Notes: generated by a model from the sequence alone, not told the origin. DNA of 64,000 nucleotides from Congregibacter variabilis (GCF_045689235.1 NZ_CP136864.1:2852001-2916000); one strand, 5' to 3'; counted from the stretch's first letter, positions 37,109 to 46,246 are shown. Made by a program: numbers and translations.

Positions 37109-38995
37109 ATGGTTCTAAACTCAAAAAAAATGGGATCTTGTTTGATGGCCCTCCGCTTGTACGGTTGTGCATCTCTTTTGGTCTTGAGTACGTCTGCGAC
37201 GGCTCAAACGGCACAGGTTTTTGAAACGTCAAAATTGCGGTTTGGCACGGGTGCCGAGGCTTCGATTACGATCGCCGGCACTCTTAAGCAACCATTTTAT
37301 TTTGAAACCAGCAACTCAACCTTTTACAAGCTGACGTTCTCAAACTTCCCGCTGGATATTGCCGTAGCTTCAGGAGGTGATGGCACCAACGACTGGAACC
37401 TCAACGGCTCTTTAGTTGAAACCCAAAATTCTTCATACAGTCTAACCGGGGCTGCTCTCGATACTACCGGGTTTATCGTAACTACACCCGACTCAGGGTC
37501 AGGCTTTGAAAAAGGCTACGGAACTATCATCTCTGAGGGCAACATCGACATAGATCTAGGTGGCGCCAATGAGGCATTGCTGACTGTCACTAACTCTTAC
37601 GATTTGCCAGCGGACGATTTTTTTATATCGATACGCACTCGTATCACTAATCGCGGAAGCAATCCCGCGACTAACGTTAGAGCCTGGGTTGGTACCCGTG
37701 ATGACTACGTTGGGGTAGATGATGGACCAATAAAGCAGCGAGGAAACATTGTAGGGGATGCCTTTCAGGAAATCGCAAATGCCTCTGACCAGGCGCAAGC
37801 CCTGCTTATTACCGCCGATTCGGGGGCATTTACCCCTGGAGTTCTGTTTTACACCGCAGAACCGAGGGCTAGTGTTGTTTTTGACAGCTGCTGCTCCTTT
37901 AGTAATGCGTATCGGCAGGATCCAGCGACTGCACCAATTAGTATTCCATCCGGCGCAGATGGTTCCTATGCGATGTTTGTTCGGCTTCCAGATCTTGCGG
38001 CCGGTGACTTTTATGAATTCACTTGGTTCTATGCAGCCGGAGCTGTATCTGACCTAGCTGACGTGATTGCCAGTGTGGCGAATGCCAGCGCTGGCCTGCA
38101 AAACCTCACCTTCACTACTGGTGACTTGGTGGCAGCGCTTGATGCCGACGGTGTTGGTTACTACCTCGTGGTGCCGAGGGATGCTGTTGCACCAACGGAA
38201 GCCCAGATTAAGGCGGGCGTTGATTATGGAGCGGTAAGCGTCGTGGATTCAGGTAGCGGTGCCATGACGGCCAACGTAGACCGGACGTTCGGTGTTAGCG
38301 GCCTTACGGTTGCGACAGACTATGATCTGTACTTTGTGGGGGAGGATCAGCAGTCGCCTCCCGTCTTTACTGCTATTCGAAAAGTACAATTTTCAACGCT
38401 TTCGTATACAGATGATGGAGACGGTATAGATTTTCTTGTGGAAGCGGGCGCTCCTGGTGAGGGAGACGGCAACAATGATGGTACTGCTGATGGAGAGCAA
38501 ACGTCAGTAACATCGCTACCCACAACTAGCGGCGAGTACATTACTGTCGTCAGTACAAGTGGCAAAATGATAAGCGGCGTTTCGTTGGCTGCCGCATTGC
38601 CAGCGCCTATTCCCGCTGGGTTCTCTAACCCCTACGGTTCAATCGGTTTTACGGCTAGTGGTGTTACCGCGGGCGCGACAGAAGAGTTCCAGGTGTTTAT
38701 GCCTTTGGATGCCTCCATTAGTGGCGCGCTTAAATGGAACAGAGTGTCTGCTAGCTGGGAAGAAGTAGGGGCTGTAAGTGCTTCGGGTAGCAGGACAGTG
38801 GTTACTTTTAGTGTCACCGACGGCGGCCCCTTAGACCTTGATGGCGCCGCCAATGGCACAATTTTGGATCCCATTGTTCCAGTTGCGGCGTCTGCCACGT
38901 CTGTTCCAACTGTGCCAAAAGTTGTACTGATGCTTATGGTTGTCGGAGTGATATTTCTTGGGTTTCGCAGGACTGAAAACCTCGCAACAGTCTGA
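37109..38995 (+). CDS. Secreted choice-of-anchor-U type protein with exosortase-like C-terminal tail
   Basis: About 628 residues. The N-terminus is a signal peptide (LYGCASLLVLSTSATAQ). The middle is a beta-rich, low-lysine region of unknown function. From about residue 440 an acidic, calcium-repeat-like stretch (DDGDGIDF, GDGNNDGTADGEQ) opens a domain resembling the choice-of-anchor-U family, which ends TDGGPLDLDGAANGTILDP. The last 30 residues are SVPTVPKVV, a hydrophobic helix and FRRTE, the tripartite layout of PEP-CTERM/IPTL-CTERM sorting tails. It is probably cut and exported by an exosortase-type enzyme. GTG 37094 is a less likely start. The sorting enzyme is not in this window. Confidence 0.7.
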   Translation: MVLNSKKMGSCLMALRLYGCASLLVLSTSATAQTAQVFETSKLRFGTGAEASITIAGTLKQPFYFETSNSTFYKLTFSNFPLDIAVASGGDGTNDWNLNGSLVETQNSSYSLTGAALDTTGFIVTTPDSGSGFEKGYGTIISEGNIDIDLGGANEALLTVTNSYDLPADDFFISIRTRITNRGSNPATNVRAWVGTRDDYVGVDDGPIKQRGNIVGDAFQEIANASDQAQALLITADSGAFTPGVLFYTAEPRASVVFDSCCSFSNAYRQDPATAPISIPSGADGSYAMFVRLPDLAAGDFYEFTWFYAAGAVSDLADVIASVANASAGLQNLTFTTGDLVAALDADGVGYYLVVPRDAVAPTEAQIKAGVDYGAVSVVDSGSGAMTANVDRTFGVSGLTVATDYDLYFVGEDQQSPPVFTAIRKVQFSTLSYTDDGDGIDFLVEAGAPGEGDGNNDGTADGEQTSVTSLPTTSGEYITVVSTSGKMISGVSLAAALPAPIPAGFSNPYGSIGFTASGVTAGATEEFQVFMPLDASISGALKWNRVSASWEEVGAVSASGSRTVVTFSVTDGGPLDLDGAANGTILDPIVPVAASATSVPTVPKVVLMLMVVGVIFLGFRRTENLATV

Positions 38996-39256
38996 ATTTT
39001 TCCTACGCTTTATTACGCTATATTCAGTTACTGACATAAGTTCGAGGGCGGAGGCTACGTACCTCTAACACAGACTTTTCAGCGGTATTTGCTGCTCACT
39101 GTTTTCGAAATATCTCCGACTCAACCTGTTTTCAGGGCTGTCTCTATGAATGAGATTGCGATACCTTTTCCCTGCACCCCAAGGCGGCATACAGTGCAGA
39201 CTCACCAGAGACAACGCCGGCGTCACCCCTCGTACCGCGATTCGTAAGTGGACGTT

Positions 39257-40393
39257 ATGGATAACCGAGCAAAGAGAATCCCCAGACTTGGATGGAAAAG
39301 TGGGCTTCTGCTCTTTTTAATAGCGGGTACAGCGCTAGTGGTAAATAGTTGTTCCTCATTTGGTGGAGCACCTTCGGGACAGCTACGAGAAAGAGTAGAG
39401 GCGTCGCCCCATTATCACGACGGCCAATTTGTAAATGTTGTGCCGCAAACGCCTTCAACGATGGGCGAACTCTGGGATCTGACACTAGCCCAGTTCACCG
39501 GCGATCAGCTTCGGGTGCCCCCGTCATCAATTCCCGTAGTACCTCTGATGCCCGAATCACTAACCACACCGCCGCAGCCGGGCTTACGGTCGGTCTGGAT
39601 AGGTCATGCCGGAGTGCTGGTAGAAATGGATGGTCTCCGTTTTTTAGTGGACCCGGTGTTTTCCGAGCGTGTATCTCCCGTCGGTTTTGCCGGGCCAAAG
39701 CGCTTTCACCCGACGCCTATTTCACTGCAGGCCCTGCCGCCTATAGATGCCGTGATGATTTCTCACGATCATTATGACCACCTTGATATGCAGACTATCC
39801 AGCACCTGTCGGTTAAAGGAACGCACTTTTTTGTGCCGCTTGGCGTCGGTGCACACCTCAAGGAATGGGGGGTACCCGACGGCCAGATCATTGACATGCA
39901 GTGGTGGGAGTCCCGCGAACTAGGAGCGATCACGATAACGTCTACACCATCGCGGCATTACTCAGGGCGGGATCTTTTTGATTATAAAGAAACGTTTTGG
40001 TCTTCGTGGTCAATTGTCGGACTGCAGCACCGTGTTTACTACAGTGGCGATACTGGATTTTCGGACCATTTCAGGCAAATTGGCGAGCGGTTCGGCCCTT
40101 TTGATTTGAACATCATCAAAGTGGGTGCCTATGGTCCAGGCGCCTCATGGTTGGATATTCATATGACGCCAGAACAGGCGGTAGAGGCACATAGTGCCCT
40201 GGGCGGGACACGTATGCTGCCGGTCCATTGGGCGACTTTTAATATGGCTCACCACGATTGGGATGAACCGATAATACGTACACTTGAATCCGCCACAGAG
40301 AAGCAAGTCAACGTGGTTACCCCGCGTATTGGTGAGCTTGTAACGGCAGATCAGCCCTTTAAGTCAGATCGGTGGTGGGAAGAGGTTAGGTAG
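39257..40393 (+). CDS. MBL-fold metallohydrolase, UlaG/NAPE-PLD-like, lipoprotein
   Basis: A metallo-beta-lactamase fold hydrolase of 378 residues. The metal motif is SHDHYDHLD (HxHxDH). Further ligands are in YYSGDTGFSDH and PVHWATFNMAHH, matching NAPE-hydrolysing phospholipase D-like proteins. The N-terminus has a membrane segment ending VVNSCSS, a probable lipobox, so it may be anchored facing the periplasm. AAGTGGA lies 5 bases before ATG 39257; GTG 39248 is an alternative. The substrate is not known; phospholipid or lactone hydrolysis are possibilities for the family. Confidence 0.85.
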   Translation: MDNRAKRIPRLGWKSGLLLFLIAGTALVVNSCSSFGGAPSGQLRERVEASPHYHDGQFVNVVPQTPSTMGELWDLTLAQFTGDQLRVPPSSIPVVPLMPESLTTPPQPGLRSVWIGHAGVLVEMDGLRFLVDPVFSERVSPVGFAGPKRFHPTPISLQALPPIDAVMISHDHYDHLDMQTIQHLSVKGTHFFVPLGVGAHLKEWGVPDGQIIDMQWWESRELGAITITSTPSRHYSGRDLFDYKETFWSSWSIVGLQHRVYYSGDTGFSDHFRQIGERFGPFDLNIIKVGAYGPGASWLDIHMTPEQAVEAHSALGGTRMLPVHWATFNMAHHDWDEPIIRTLESATEKQVNVVTPRIGELVTADQPFKSDRWWEEVR

Positions 40394-40511
40394 AACTTGC
40401 ACACTATCTAATTAGACCGGCTCTCTGCGCTGCAAGCTGAGGCGCCGAGCCAAGAACGACGCCGAGATCTGACGCACTTTTCCTACCCAAGCCAACTTTC
40501 TTGCTTACGCG

Positions 40512-40517
40512 TATAAT
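40512..40517 (+). promoter_or_regulatory. Candidate -10 element of the MDR oxidoreductase gene
   Basis: A perfect TATAAT about 42 bases before the start codon, followed by a GC-rich CTGCGCCCC discriminator. No good -35 box lies 16-18 bases upstream. Confidence 0.35.
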
Positions 40518-40559
40518 CTGCGCCCCTAGACATTTTGTTCATAACAAGGATTACCATCC

Positions 40560-41666
40560 ATGACTACCGGTAAACAGCTATACAGCACTCTCGCCGACGG
40601 CAAATTGACCGTTGAAGTCGTTGAAAAAGAATTTGCAGCGCCCAAGGACAATCAGGTTCTGGTACAGATGGAGGCGGCACCAATTAATCCGTCTGATCTG
40701 GCTATTCTTACCAGCGCGGCAGATCTCGAAAACGCCGAGTACTCACCAGGCAAGTTTGTTGCAGACATGCCTGAGCCTTTTTATAGCGCTCAAAAAGCTC
40801 GCCACGGTCAGCGTCTGCCCGTGGGTAACGAAGGTGCTGGTACCGTAATCGCCACCGGCGACAGCGATGCAGCCAAAGCACTCATGGGTCAGCGTGTTGC
40901 CTGCGTACCCGGCAATGCCTATTCGCAATATTGCTACGCCGATGCGGGTATGTGCCTGCCTTTGGGTGACATCTCGTCTGAAGATGGTGCATCCGCATTT
41001 GTTAATCCAATGACGGCTCTGGGTTTTGTGGAAACTGCGAAGATGGAAGGCCAGAGCGCCATTCTTCACACGGCCTCGGCCTCAAACCTTGGCCAGATGC
41101 TGGTGAAGATCTGCCAGGAAGACAATACTCCTCTCGTGAACATTGTTCGTAAGGCCGAGCACGTTGACCTACTTAAGGGTCTTGGCGCAGAGCACGTGGT
41201 TAACTCATCTGACGATGACTACTTCAAGCAGCTTAAAGCCGCCATCGAAACTACCGGTGCATACTTCGGCTTTGATCCTATCGGCGGTGGAAACACTGTA
41301 GACACCTGCTTTAAAGCCATGGAACAGGTAGCGGTCAGCAAAATGACCGAGTTCTCTCGCTACGGCTCCGAGCAAGCCAAAAAGATGTACATCTACGGTC
41401 GTCTGGACTTTGGCCCGACGATTCTTACGCCTGCATACGGCTTTGGCTGGACACTGTCTGGCTGGTTGCTCACGCCATTTTTGGCAAATGCGGGTATGGA
41501 GACTATGGTTCGTATGCGTCAGCGCGTGCTTGCAGGTCTTACTACGACCTTCAAGAGCTCCTACAAGAGCCGAGTTAACCTCGAAGAGATGCTTACTCGC
41601 GAGGCGGCTTTGGACTATCGCACCATGAAGACCGGTGAGAAGTATCTGGTGACTCCTCACTCTTAA
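40560..41666 (+). CDS. Medium-chain dehydrogenase/reductase (quinone-oxidoreductase-like)
   Basis: A 368-residue NAD(P)H oxidoreductase of the zinc-independent MDR group. The N-terminal GroES-like domain has MEAAPINPSDLAIL and GNEGAGTVIATG. The Rossmann domain has SAILHTASASNLGQMLVKIC, a degenerate nucleotide-binding loop, and FDPIGGGNTVDTCF. The structural and catalytic zinc cysteines of alcohol dehydrogenases are absent. The best relatives are trans-2-enoyl-CoA/quinone reductase-like proteins; the substrate cannot be assigned. It is followed by two strong hairpins. Confidence 0.82.
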   Translation: MTTGKQLYSTLADGKLTVEVVEKEFAAPKDNQVLVQMEAAPINPSDLAILTSAADLENAEYSPGKFVADMPEPFYSAQKARHGQRLPVGNEGAGTVIATGDSDAAKALMGQRVACVPGNAYSQYCYADAGMCLPLGDISSEDGASAFVNPMTALGFVETAKMEGQSAILHTASASNLGQMLVKICQEDNTPLVNIVRKAEHVDLLKGLGAEHVVNSSDDDYFKQLKAAIETTGAYFGFDPIGGGNTVDTCFKAMEQVAVSKMTEFSRYGSEQAKKMYIYGRLDFGPTILTPAYGFGWTLSGWLLTPFLANAGMETMVRMRQRVLAGLTTTFKSSYKSRVNLEEMLTREAALDYRTMKTGEKYLVTPHS

Positions 41667-41682
41667 GCGCTCACATAGCACG

Positions 41683-41703
41683 GGACTCACCCGCGGTGAG
41701 TCC
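41683..41703. terminator. Perfect hairpin after the MDR gene
   Basis: GGACTCACC, loop CGC and GGTGAGTCC give a 9-bp perfect stem, followed by TGCTTT. It is the first of two stacked hairpins between convergent genes. Confidence 0.6.
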
Positions 41704-41721
41704 TGCTTTATGCGACACAAG

Positions 41722-41746
41722 GCCTCAGCTTTTGCTGGGGCTTTTT
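41722..41746 (+). terminator. Rho-independent terminator between convergent genes
   Basis: GCCTCAGC, loop TTTT and GCTGGGGC (one G-U pair) followed by TTTTT. It ends the MDR transcript. Confidence 0.8.
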
Positions 41747-41750
41747 CGTT

Positions 41751-42941
41751 TTAGCGCTTCGCGATTCTTGCTCGCGCCTGGGCTTCAGTGACCTTTGGCC
41801 AATGCTCTGTTAAGGCGTGAATAAGCTTGAGCGTTTTGAATCCATCAAGCCATTGATGGAACTGTTTCACAAAGGCGTCTGTGTCTGCGCACTGGTTTTT
41901 TGCGTGAGCAAGAAAGTCTTCGAGTCCCAGATGCTGCAGGGCGGTAAACACCTCCGGGTGATCTTCGAGTGCCTGTTTAAAGTCATTTGCTTGAAGATCT
42001 GGATTGCCAAACCTTTCGACATAGCTCAGAACTACAGCCAATGCCTTATAGCAGCGAGGGTCATAAAAGTAGGCAATGTCAGCGAAGCTGTCCTGCGATA
42101 AGAGCGCGGTGAGCGCTGGCCCGGTGCCAAAAGGTACGCGGTTGGATAAACGTGCCGATAAGGACAAGGGCGTGCAGCGCGGCGTAATCACGCTGCCTTG
42201 CTTGGCCAGCTTGTTTAAAAGGTAAAAATCCTCACCGGCGGCGCGCCTAGGGAATCCCCTGACCTGAGCGTAGGCCTCGGCGTCGACCGCAATGCAGCTG
42301 CCGATAGTATGAAACGCGTAAAGCGATCCCGCTCTGTGCAGCCCCTCTACATAACTTTGAAGGTAGCTCTCGTAGAGCTCAATGGCTGTATGTTCCCGGG
42401 GGTCATCAGGCGGTAGGTGGGTAAAGGGATAAGTCAGCGCTACCGCGAGTTTTGCGGTTTTAGCCGCCTTAAAGTAATCCTTGGGTAGTCTTGCGTCGGC
42501 ATCGCTGCAATGAATCCAGGGGCTTTGAACCTGACCCTTGGCAAACAACGCCAGCGCCAGGTCGCAACCTATTTTGCGGGCCAGGCCCACACCCTCTTTG
42601 GCTGGCAGCGCAGTGGGTCGCTCTACGACCAGCACATGATTGCCTCGGGGCAGTTGCTCTAGGCTGGCGTTTGCACCGGGAATGCGCTGCTGCTGTACAA
42701 GCGTTGTGAGATGGTCTCGTAGGGCGTCGTTGCGTTGAGAGTTTGCATCGGTGTCGGGGTGATTAATCACCAGAATCATTAAGGTGTTTGTGTACTGACT
42801 GAGATTCTTAAGAACCTCGGGTGACTCTCCGTAGGCCGGTATAACAAGCACCTGCTCCCAGGACTGTGACCAAGTGGTCTCGAGGCATGCTCGTGCCTCG
42901 GGCTCTGCGTACTGAGCCAGATACTTGTCGATAGCACTCAA
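41751..42941 (-). CDS. Putative family 2-like (GT-A fold) glycosyltransferase
   Basis: A 396-residue cytoplasmic protein. VLVIPAYGESPEVL near residue 31 is the GT-A nucleotide-sugar opening. HCSDADARLP provides a DxD-like metal motif, and GSCIAVDAEAYAQVRGFPRRAAGEDFYLLNKL resembles the acceptor-side ED motif of GT2 enzymes. No membrane helix is evident. The start overlaps the miaE stop by 4 bases, so the two are made together. No sugar pathway genes surround it. The product is unknown; the link with tRNA modification is only positional. Confidence 0.7.
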   Translation of the reverse strand: MSAIDKYLAQYAEPEARACLETTWSQSWEQVLVIPAYGESPEVLKNLSQYTNTLMILVINHPDTDANSQRNDALRDHLTTLVQQQRIPGANASLEQLPRGNHVLVVERPTALPAKEGVGLARKIGCDLALALFAKGQVQSPWIHCSDADARLPKDYFKAAKTAKLAVALTYPFTHLPPDDPREHTAIELYESYLQSYVEGLHRAGSLYAFHTIGSCIAVDAEAYAQVRGFPRRAAGEDFYLLNKLAKQGSVITPRCTPLSLSARLSNRVPFGTGPALTALLSQDSFADIAYFYDPRCYKALAVVLSYVERFGNPDLQANDFKQALEDHPEVFTALQHLGLEDFLAHAKNQCADTDAFVKQFHQWLDGFKTLKLIHALTEHWPKVTEAQARARIAKR

Positions 42942-43513
42942 TGCAAGGCTGCGCGCAGGGGTAGCGTTCGGACAATCGCCGCTTCGTCCTCGAGTAATTC
43001 ATCCCAGCGACGCTCTACCGTATCTTTAGAAAAGTAAATTTCTGCCAGCTCACGAAACAGCTCAAAGTGTCGTTCCTCTGAGCGTGCGATGGCCTGATAA
43101 AACTTCTTCAGGGCGCCAGGCTCTAAAGCGTCTGCCACCAAGCCAAAACGCTCAGCCCCGCGTGCTTCGATGATGCCCGCAATAAGCAGCCTATCCAGAA
43201 GGTAGTCTTCTTTGCCGTCGCGCATCGATTTACGAAAACCGATGACATAGGGGTCTTTGACGTCGGCGCTGGTGCGACTGCCCCGCTTATGGATCCACTT
43301 AACGACTTCCCGATAATGCGACAGTTCTTCGATGGCCAGATCTGCCATGGCCTCGACCAACTCCACACGATCGGGGTAGTGAGATAGCATGGAGATTGCC
43401 ATGCCTGATGCTTTCTTTTCGGCGGCTGCATGGTCCTGTAAAAACCGATCAAAGTCTTTGAGGACCGTGTCGGTCCAAGCGCCGGGAGTTGCAAACAAGA
43501 GTGGGCTGTTCAT
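42938..43513 (-). CDS. miaE: tRNA 2-methylthio-N6-isopentenyladenosine(37) hydroxylase
   Basis: MiaE is a non-heme diiron monooxygenase that hydroxylates ms2i6A37 to ms2io6A37 in tRNAs reading UNN codons, using O2. The 191-residue product has the ferritin-like helical bundle. Iron ligands are in DLAIEELSHYREVV (ExxH) and ARSEERHFELF (second ExxH), with another Glu in GIIEARGAERF. Its start is close to the SpdH-like gene stop (3 bases between), and it overlaps the glycosyltransferase-like gene. Confidence 0.93.
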   Translation of the reverse strand: MNSPLLFATPGAWTDTVLKDFDRFLQDHAAAEKKASGMAISMLSHYPDRVELVEAMADLAIEELSHYREVVKWIHKRGSRTSADVKDPYVIGFRKSMRDGKEDYLLDRLLIAGIIEARGAERFGLVADALEPGALKKFYQAIARSEERHFELFRELAEIYFSKDTVERRWDELLEDEAAIVRTLPLRAALH

Positions 43514-43516
43514 CGT

Positions 43517-45397
43517 TTAATCGCTGCCGCCTAGTTCCTGCACGGCTCTAAAGGCCTGATCAATGGCAACGTGCGTGTACGCCGATGCACCTGCATCTGC
43601 GTTCGCAATAGCGATATTGCCAAAGCTATGACGGGCAATTTCGTGGGGCGCTTCACCGTCCGCGTAGTCCTCATCCCAAAGATCCAGATACTCATAGGCG
43701 TAACCGTGGGGCCAGCGATTGACGGTGATGGCCAGCACATCCTCTTGAACATCAAAACCTGCGGGGCCCAAAAGGCCATCAAGAACAATGCGTACTTCGC
43801 GCTCATAGTCTTCAAAGGACAGTCCAAGCATGGTCGCCCGTGACGCCCGCAGCTGGTCTTTTATATCAATGGCTTCGGGCGGTGGAGAAACACTGCCCCA
43901 AAAAATCAGGGACACCGGACCGTTGTCATCAACATCGTGTTCGTAGCCGCCGTTGTTGATCCCGCGGAAGGTAAACAGCCGCGCGTGCAAGCGCCCGGGG
44001 CAGGAGACAGCATCGATGCCCAGTTTGTCCAGCGCGTCGGTGTTGCGAATGAGAACGTTGGTCAAAAGCAGTGGGTGCTTCACCTGGTACTTCAGGGCCG
44101 CACGTTGGTATTCGGGTAGCTCTGGGCAAAGATGCGGGATGATGCTGTGATAGCAAGCCAACACACAGTGCTTGCTGCTAACACGGAAGGTTTTGCCCTG
44201 CGCAAAGTAGGTCACATCGGTGCCGCTATCGGTGTTGGCTACATTAACTACCGTCGAGCTAAGGCGCAGACGAACTGGGTTATCAGCTCGGTCCAATACG
44301 CTGTAGTCGAAGGTTGCCAGAGCAACGTTATCGGCCGTAGCGCCGGGTGCTACCGCAGGAATCAATCGCGCTACCTGCAGTCGCGCCAGACTCGCATTGC
44401 CGTCAGGCCACATTGCCACGGGGTAATCCCTGCCTCCGGTATTCCAATCCTCACCCAGCAGATGCCGCCCCGGGGCACCGCTTTCTATGCCTTCCATAGC
44501 CGAGAGTGCACGCATTTCGACCCCCCAGCCGCCGTGCTGGAGTTTGTCAAAGAGCTGGATCGCATCCTCTGTGAGACCGCCATGGAGACGCAAAAAATCG
44601 GTGTAGGAGATGCTGCGCAGATAGTCCTCTCGCTCCTCATCATCGATATCAGCAAAAAGATTCTCTGGATCACGATAAAACTGTTTGAGTGATTCGCGCG
44701 CCGCTACAGACAGGGGCATGGAATCAATCATGGTGTGAGCAAGCTTTTTGCCAAGATCGCATTGAGTCAGTAGCTGGGTGTCGCTGTAGCTGTCCTCGTC
44801 AAACCACATGGCCGGACTGTTTGGCGCGCTGTGGCCGTACTCAAACTGCATGCGCTCGCGCATGGCTTGGACAACCACATCGTGCGTGTCCAAAAACGCA
44901 TTTACGGTGTCGCTAAAGTTCCACCATTCCAGATTGTGGGTGCCACCCATGGATAAAACCATGCGACCGCCCTGATGAAACTCATTGCGCTTGGCGTGGC
45001 CACCAAAGTCGTCGTGATTCTCGAGCAGCAAGATGCGCGCATCCTGTCCAAAACGCTCTTGGTAATAGTGTGCTGTGGCAAGGCCCGAAATCCCAGCGCC
45101 TACAATCACAAGATCATAGCTCTCGCCGGTGTCCTTGGGCGCTGGAAACCCCTTACCCTCGCGGGCGATAGCGTGGGCCGCCTCAAAGGCGCCGGGATGG
45201 GAGCCACGCAGGCCGGTGCGTACCGGCGGGTAATCGCTAGCCGAGGGGGCTGATGTTGAACTGGCACCAGAGACGCTCGCAGCCATAGCCGCAGGTGCGA
45301 ATGCTGCAGCAAGTGTCGCAATGGCTGCATCGTGGATCAGATCACGGCGGGTGATAGATGTTTGCATACCCAGATCGTGATCGGATTTTTTACTCAT
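43517..45397 (-). CDS. Tat-exported flavin oxidoreductase, spermidine dehydrogenase-like
   Basis: The 626-residue product starts with a Tat signal (SITRRDLIHDAA, then a hydrophobic stretch ending AMA). The FAD Rossmann motif is YDLVIVGAGISGLATAHYY at about residue 94, followed by the GG-doublet DFGGHAKRNEF. Size and opening resemble Pseudomonas SpdH, a heme/FAD spermidine dehydrogenase, but other flavoamine oxidases have this layout. The periplasmic location fits polyamine oxidation, and puuA/puuB lie 10 kb away. The start codon lies in a 13-bp tandem repeat, each copy carrying its own ATG. Confidence 0.78.
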   Translation of the reverse strand: MSKKSDHDLGMQTSITRRDLIHDAAIATLAAAFAPAAMAASVSGASSTSAPSASDYPPVRTGLRGSHPGAFEAAHAIAREGKGFPAPKDTGESYDLVIVGAGISGLATAHYYQERFGQDARILLLENHDDFGGHAKRNEFHQGGRMVLSMGGTHNLEWWNFSDTVNAFLDTHDVVVQAMRERMQFEYGHSAPNSPAMWFDEDSYSDTQLLTQCDLGKKLAHTMIDSMPLSVAARESLKQFYRDPENLFADIDDEEREDYLRSISYTDFLRLHGGLTEDAIQLFDKLQHGGWGVEMRALSAMEGIESGAPGRHLLGEDWNTGGRDYPVAMWPDGNASLARLQVARLIPAVAPGATADNVALATFDYSVLDRADNPVRLRLSSTVVNVANTDSGTDVTYFAQGKTFRVSSKHCVLACYHSIIPHLCPELPEYQRAALKYQVKHPLLLTNVLIRNTDALDKLGIDAVSCPGRLHARLFTFRGINNGGYEHDVDDNGPVSLIFWGSVSPPPEAIDIKDQLRASRATMLGLSFEDYEREVRIVLDGLLGPAGFDVQEDVLAITVNRWPHGYAYEYLDLWDEDYADGEAPHEIARHSFGNIAIANADAGASAYTHVAIDQAFRAVQELGGSD

Positions 45398-45441
45398 AGT
45401 GCGGACTCATAGTGCGGACTCATAGTGCGGACTCATCGTGC
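45392..45441. repeat. 13-bp tandem repeat across the start codon of the SpdH-like gene
   Basis: ACTCATAGTGCGG occurs three times in a row (45392-45430), followed by a partial fourth copy, ACTCATCGTGC (45431-45441). Read on the minus strand, each copy contains ATGAGT. The gene therefore has four ATGs, at 45397, 45410, 45423 and 45436, each shifted one frame from the next. The ATG at 45423 opens a nine-codon reading frame whose TGA overlaps the true ATG at 45397. Confidence 0.9.
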
Positions 45442-45466
45442 CTACGGGCGCTAGCGGACTTTCCTG

Positions 45467-46177
45467 TCAGCTTGCAGCGGCTATAGCGGCATCACCTGCT
45501 TCAAAATCCCTGCGCAGGGCTTCCTCCAGTCGGGCCATTAGCGGCTCGCGAATGCGCGCCTTGGTTCCTTTATGGGCGGGCATGTTGAGCGCGGCGAAAC
45601 CCGCAGCAAGTTCTGCGGCTCGGGCAAGCAGTTGCTCTTCCTCCACTGCTTCATCCAGATAGCCCACAGACACGGCACCTTCGGGGTCGTAAATGTGAGC
45701 TAGGCCTACGGCATGATTAAGCTGTGTTTCTTCAAGACGGGCGCGGGCAAGCTCAATACCGAACCACGGCAGGGTCATACCAATGGCCACTTCGTTAAGA
45801 CCCAGTTTGTAGTTGCCTTTCATACCCACACGATAGTCCGCAGACAGGCATAGGAGAGCACCCATGGCCAGCGCATGCCCGCTCACTGCCAGCACCACCG
45901 GTACGTCAAAGGACAGCAGGCGCTGGGACAGTTCTGCGCCCTGTCGAAGCAGCTTAACCATAGCGTCGCCACCGCCGCCCATGACCGACAGGTCAAAGCC
46001 TGCGGAAAACTTTCCGGGCCGACCGGCGATGATGACTACCTTTCCAGCCGCTTGAGCAATATCGAGTCCCGCATTGAGCGCTTCGAACATGGCGAAGGAC
46101 AATGCGTTGGCTTTGCCGTCGTCCATGCTCAGGAGTACGTAGGATTCTTCTTCGCTTACGGTGACCAGTTCAGACAT
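45467..46177 (-). CDS. Crotonase/enoyl-CoA hydratase family protein
   Basis: A 236-residue crotonase-fold enzyme. The oxyanion-hole segments are visible as GKFSAGFDLSVM and SGHALAMGALLCLSADYRVG. The protein is short, and the usual paired catalytic glutamates (ExG region) are not obvious (LGLNEVAIGMTLPWFG keeps one Glu). It may be a hydratase, isomerase or thioesterase. It is upstream of the SpdH-like gene on the same strand with a 69-base gap that includes the tandem repeat. Confidence 0.82.
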   Translation of the reverse strand: MSELVTVSEEESYVLLSMDDGKANALSFAMFEALNAGLDIAQAAGKVVIIAGRPGKFSAGFDLSVMGGGGDAMVKLLRQGAELSQRLLSFDVPVVLAVSGHALAMGALLCLSADYRVGMKGNYKLGLNEVAIGMTLPWFGIELARARLEETQLNHAVGLAHIYDPEGAVSVGYLDEAVEEEQLLARAAELAAGFAALNMPAHKGTKARIREPLMARLEEALRRDFEAGDAAIAAAS

Positions 46178-46246
46178 GGCTTGATTCCTTAATCTATCTA
46201 TAAAAGCGCTGTTTACTGTGGAGCCGATAACTCGCTCTTGCTTGCT

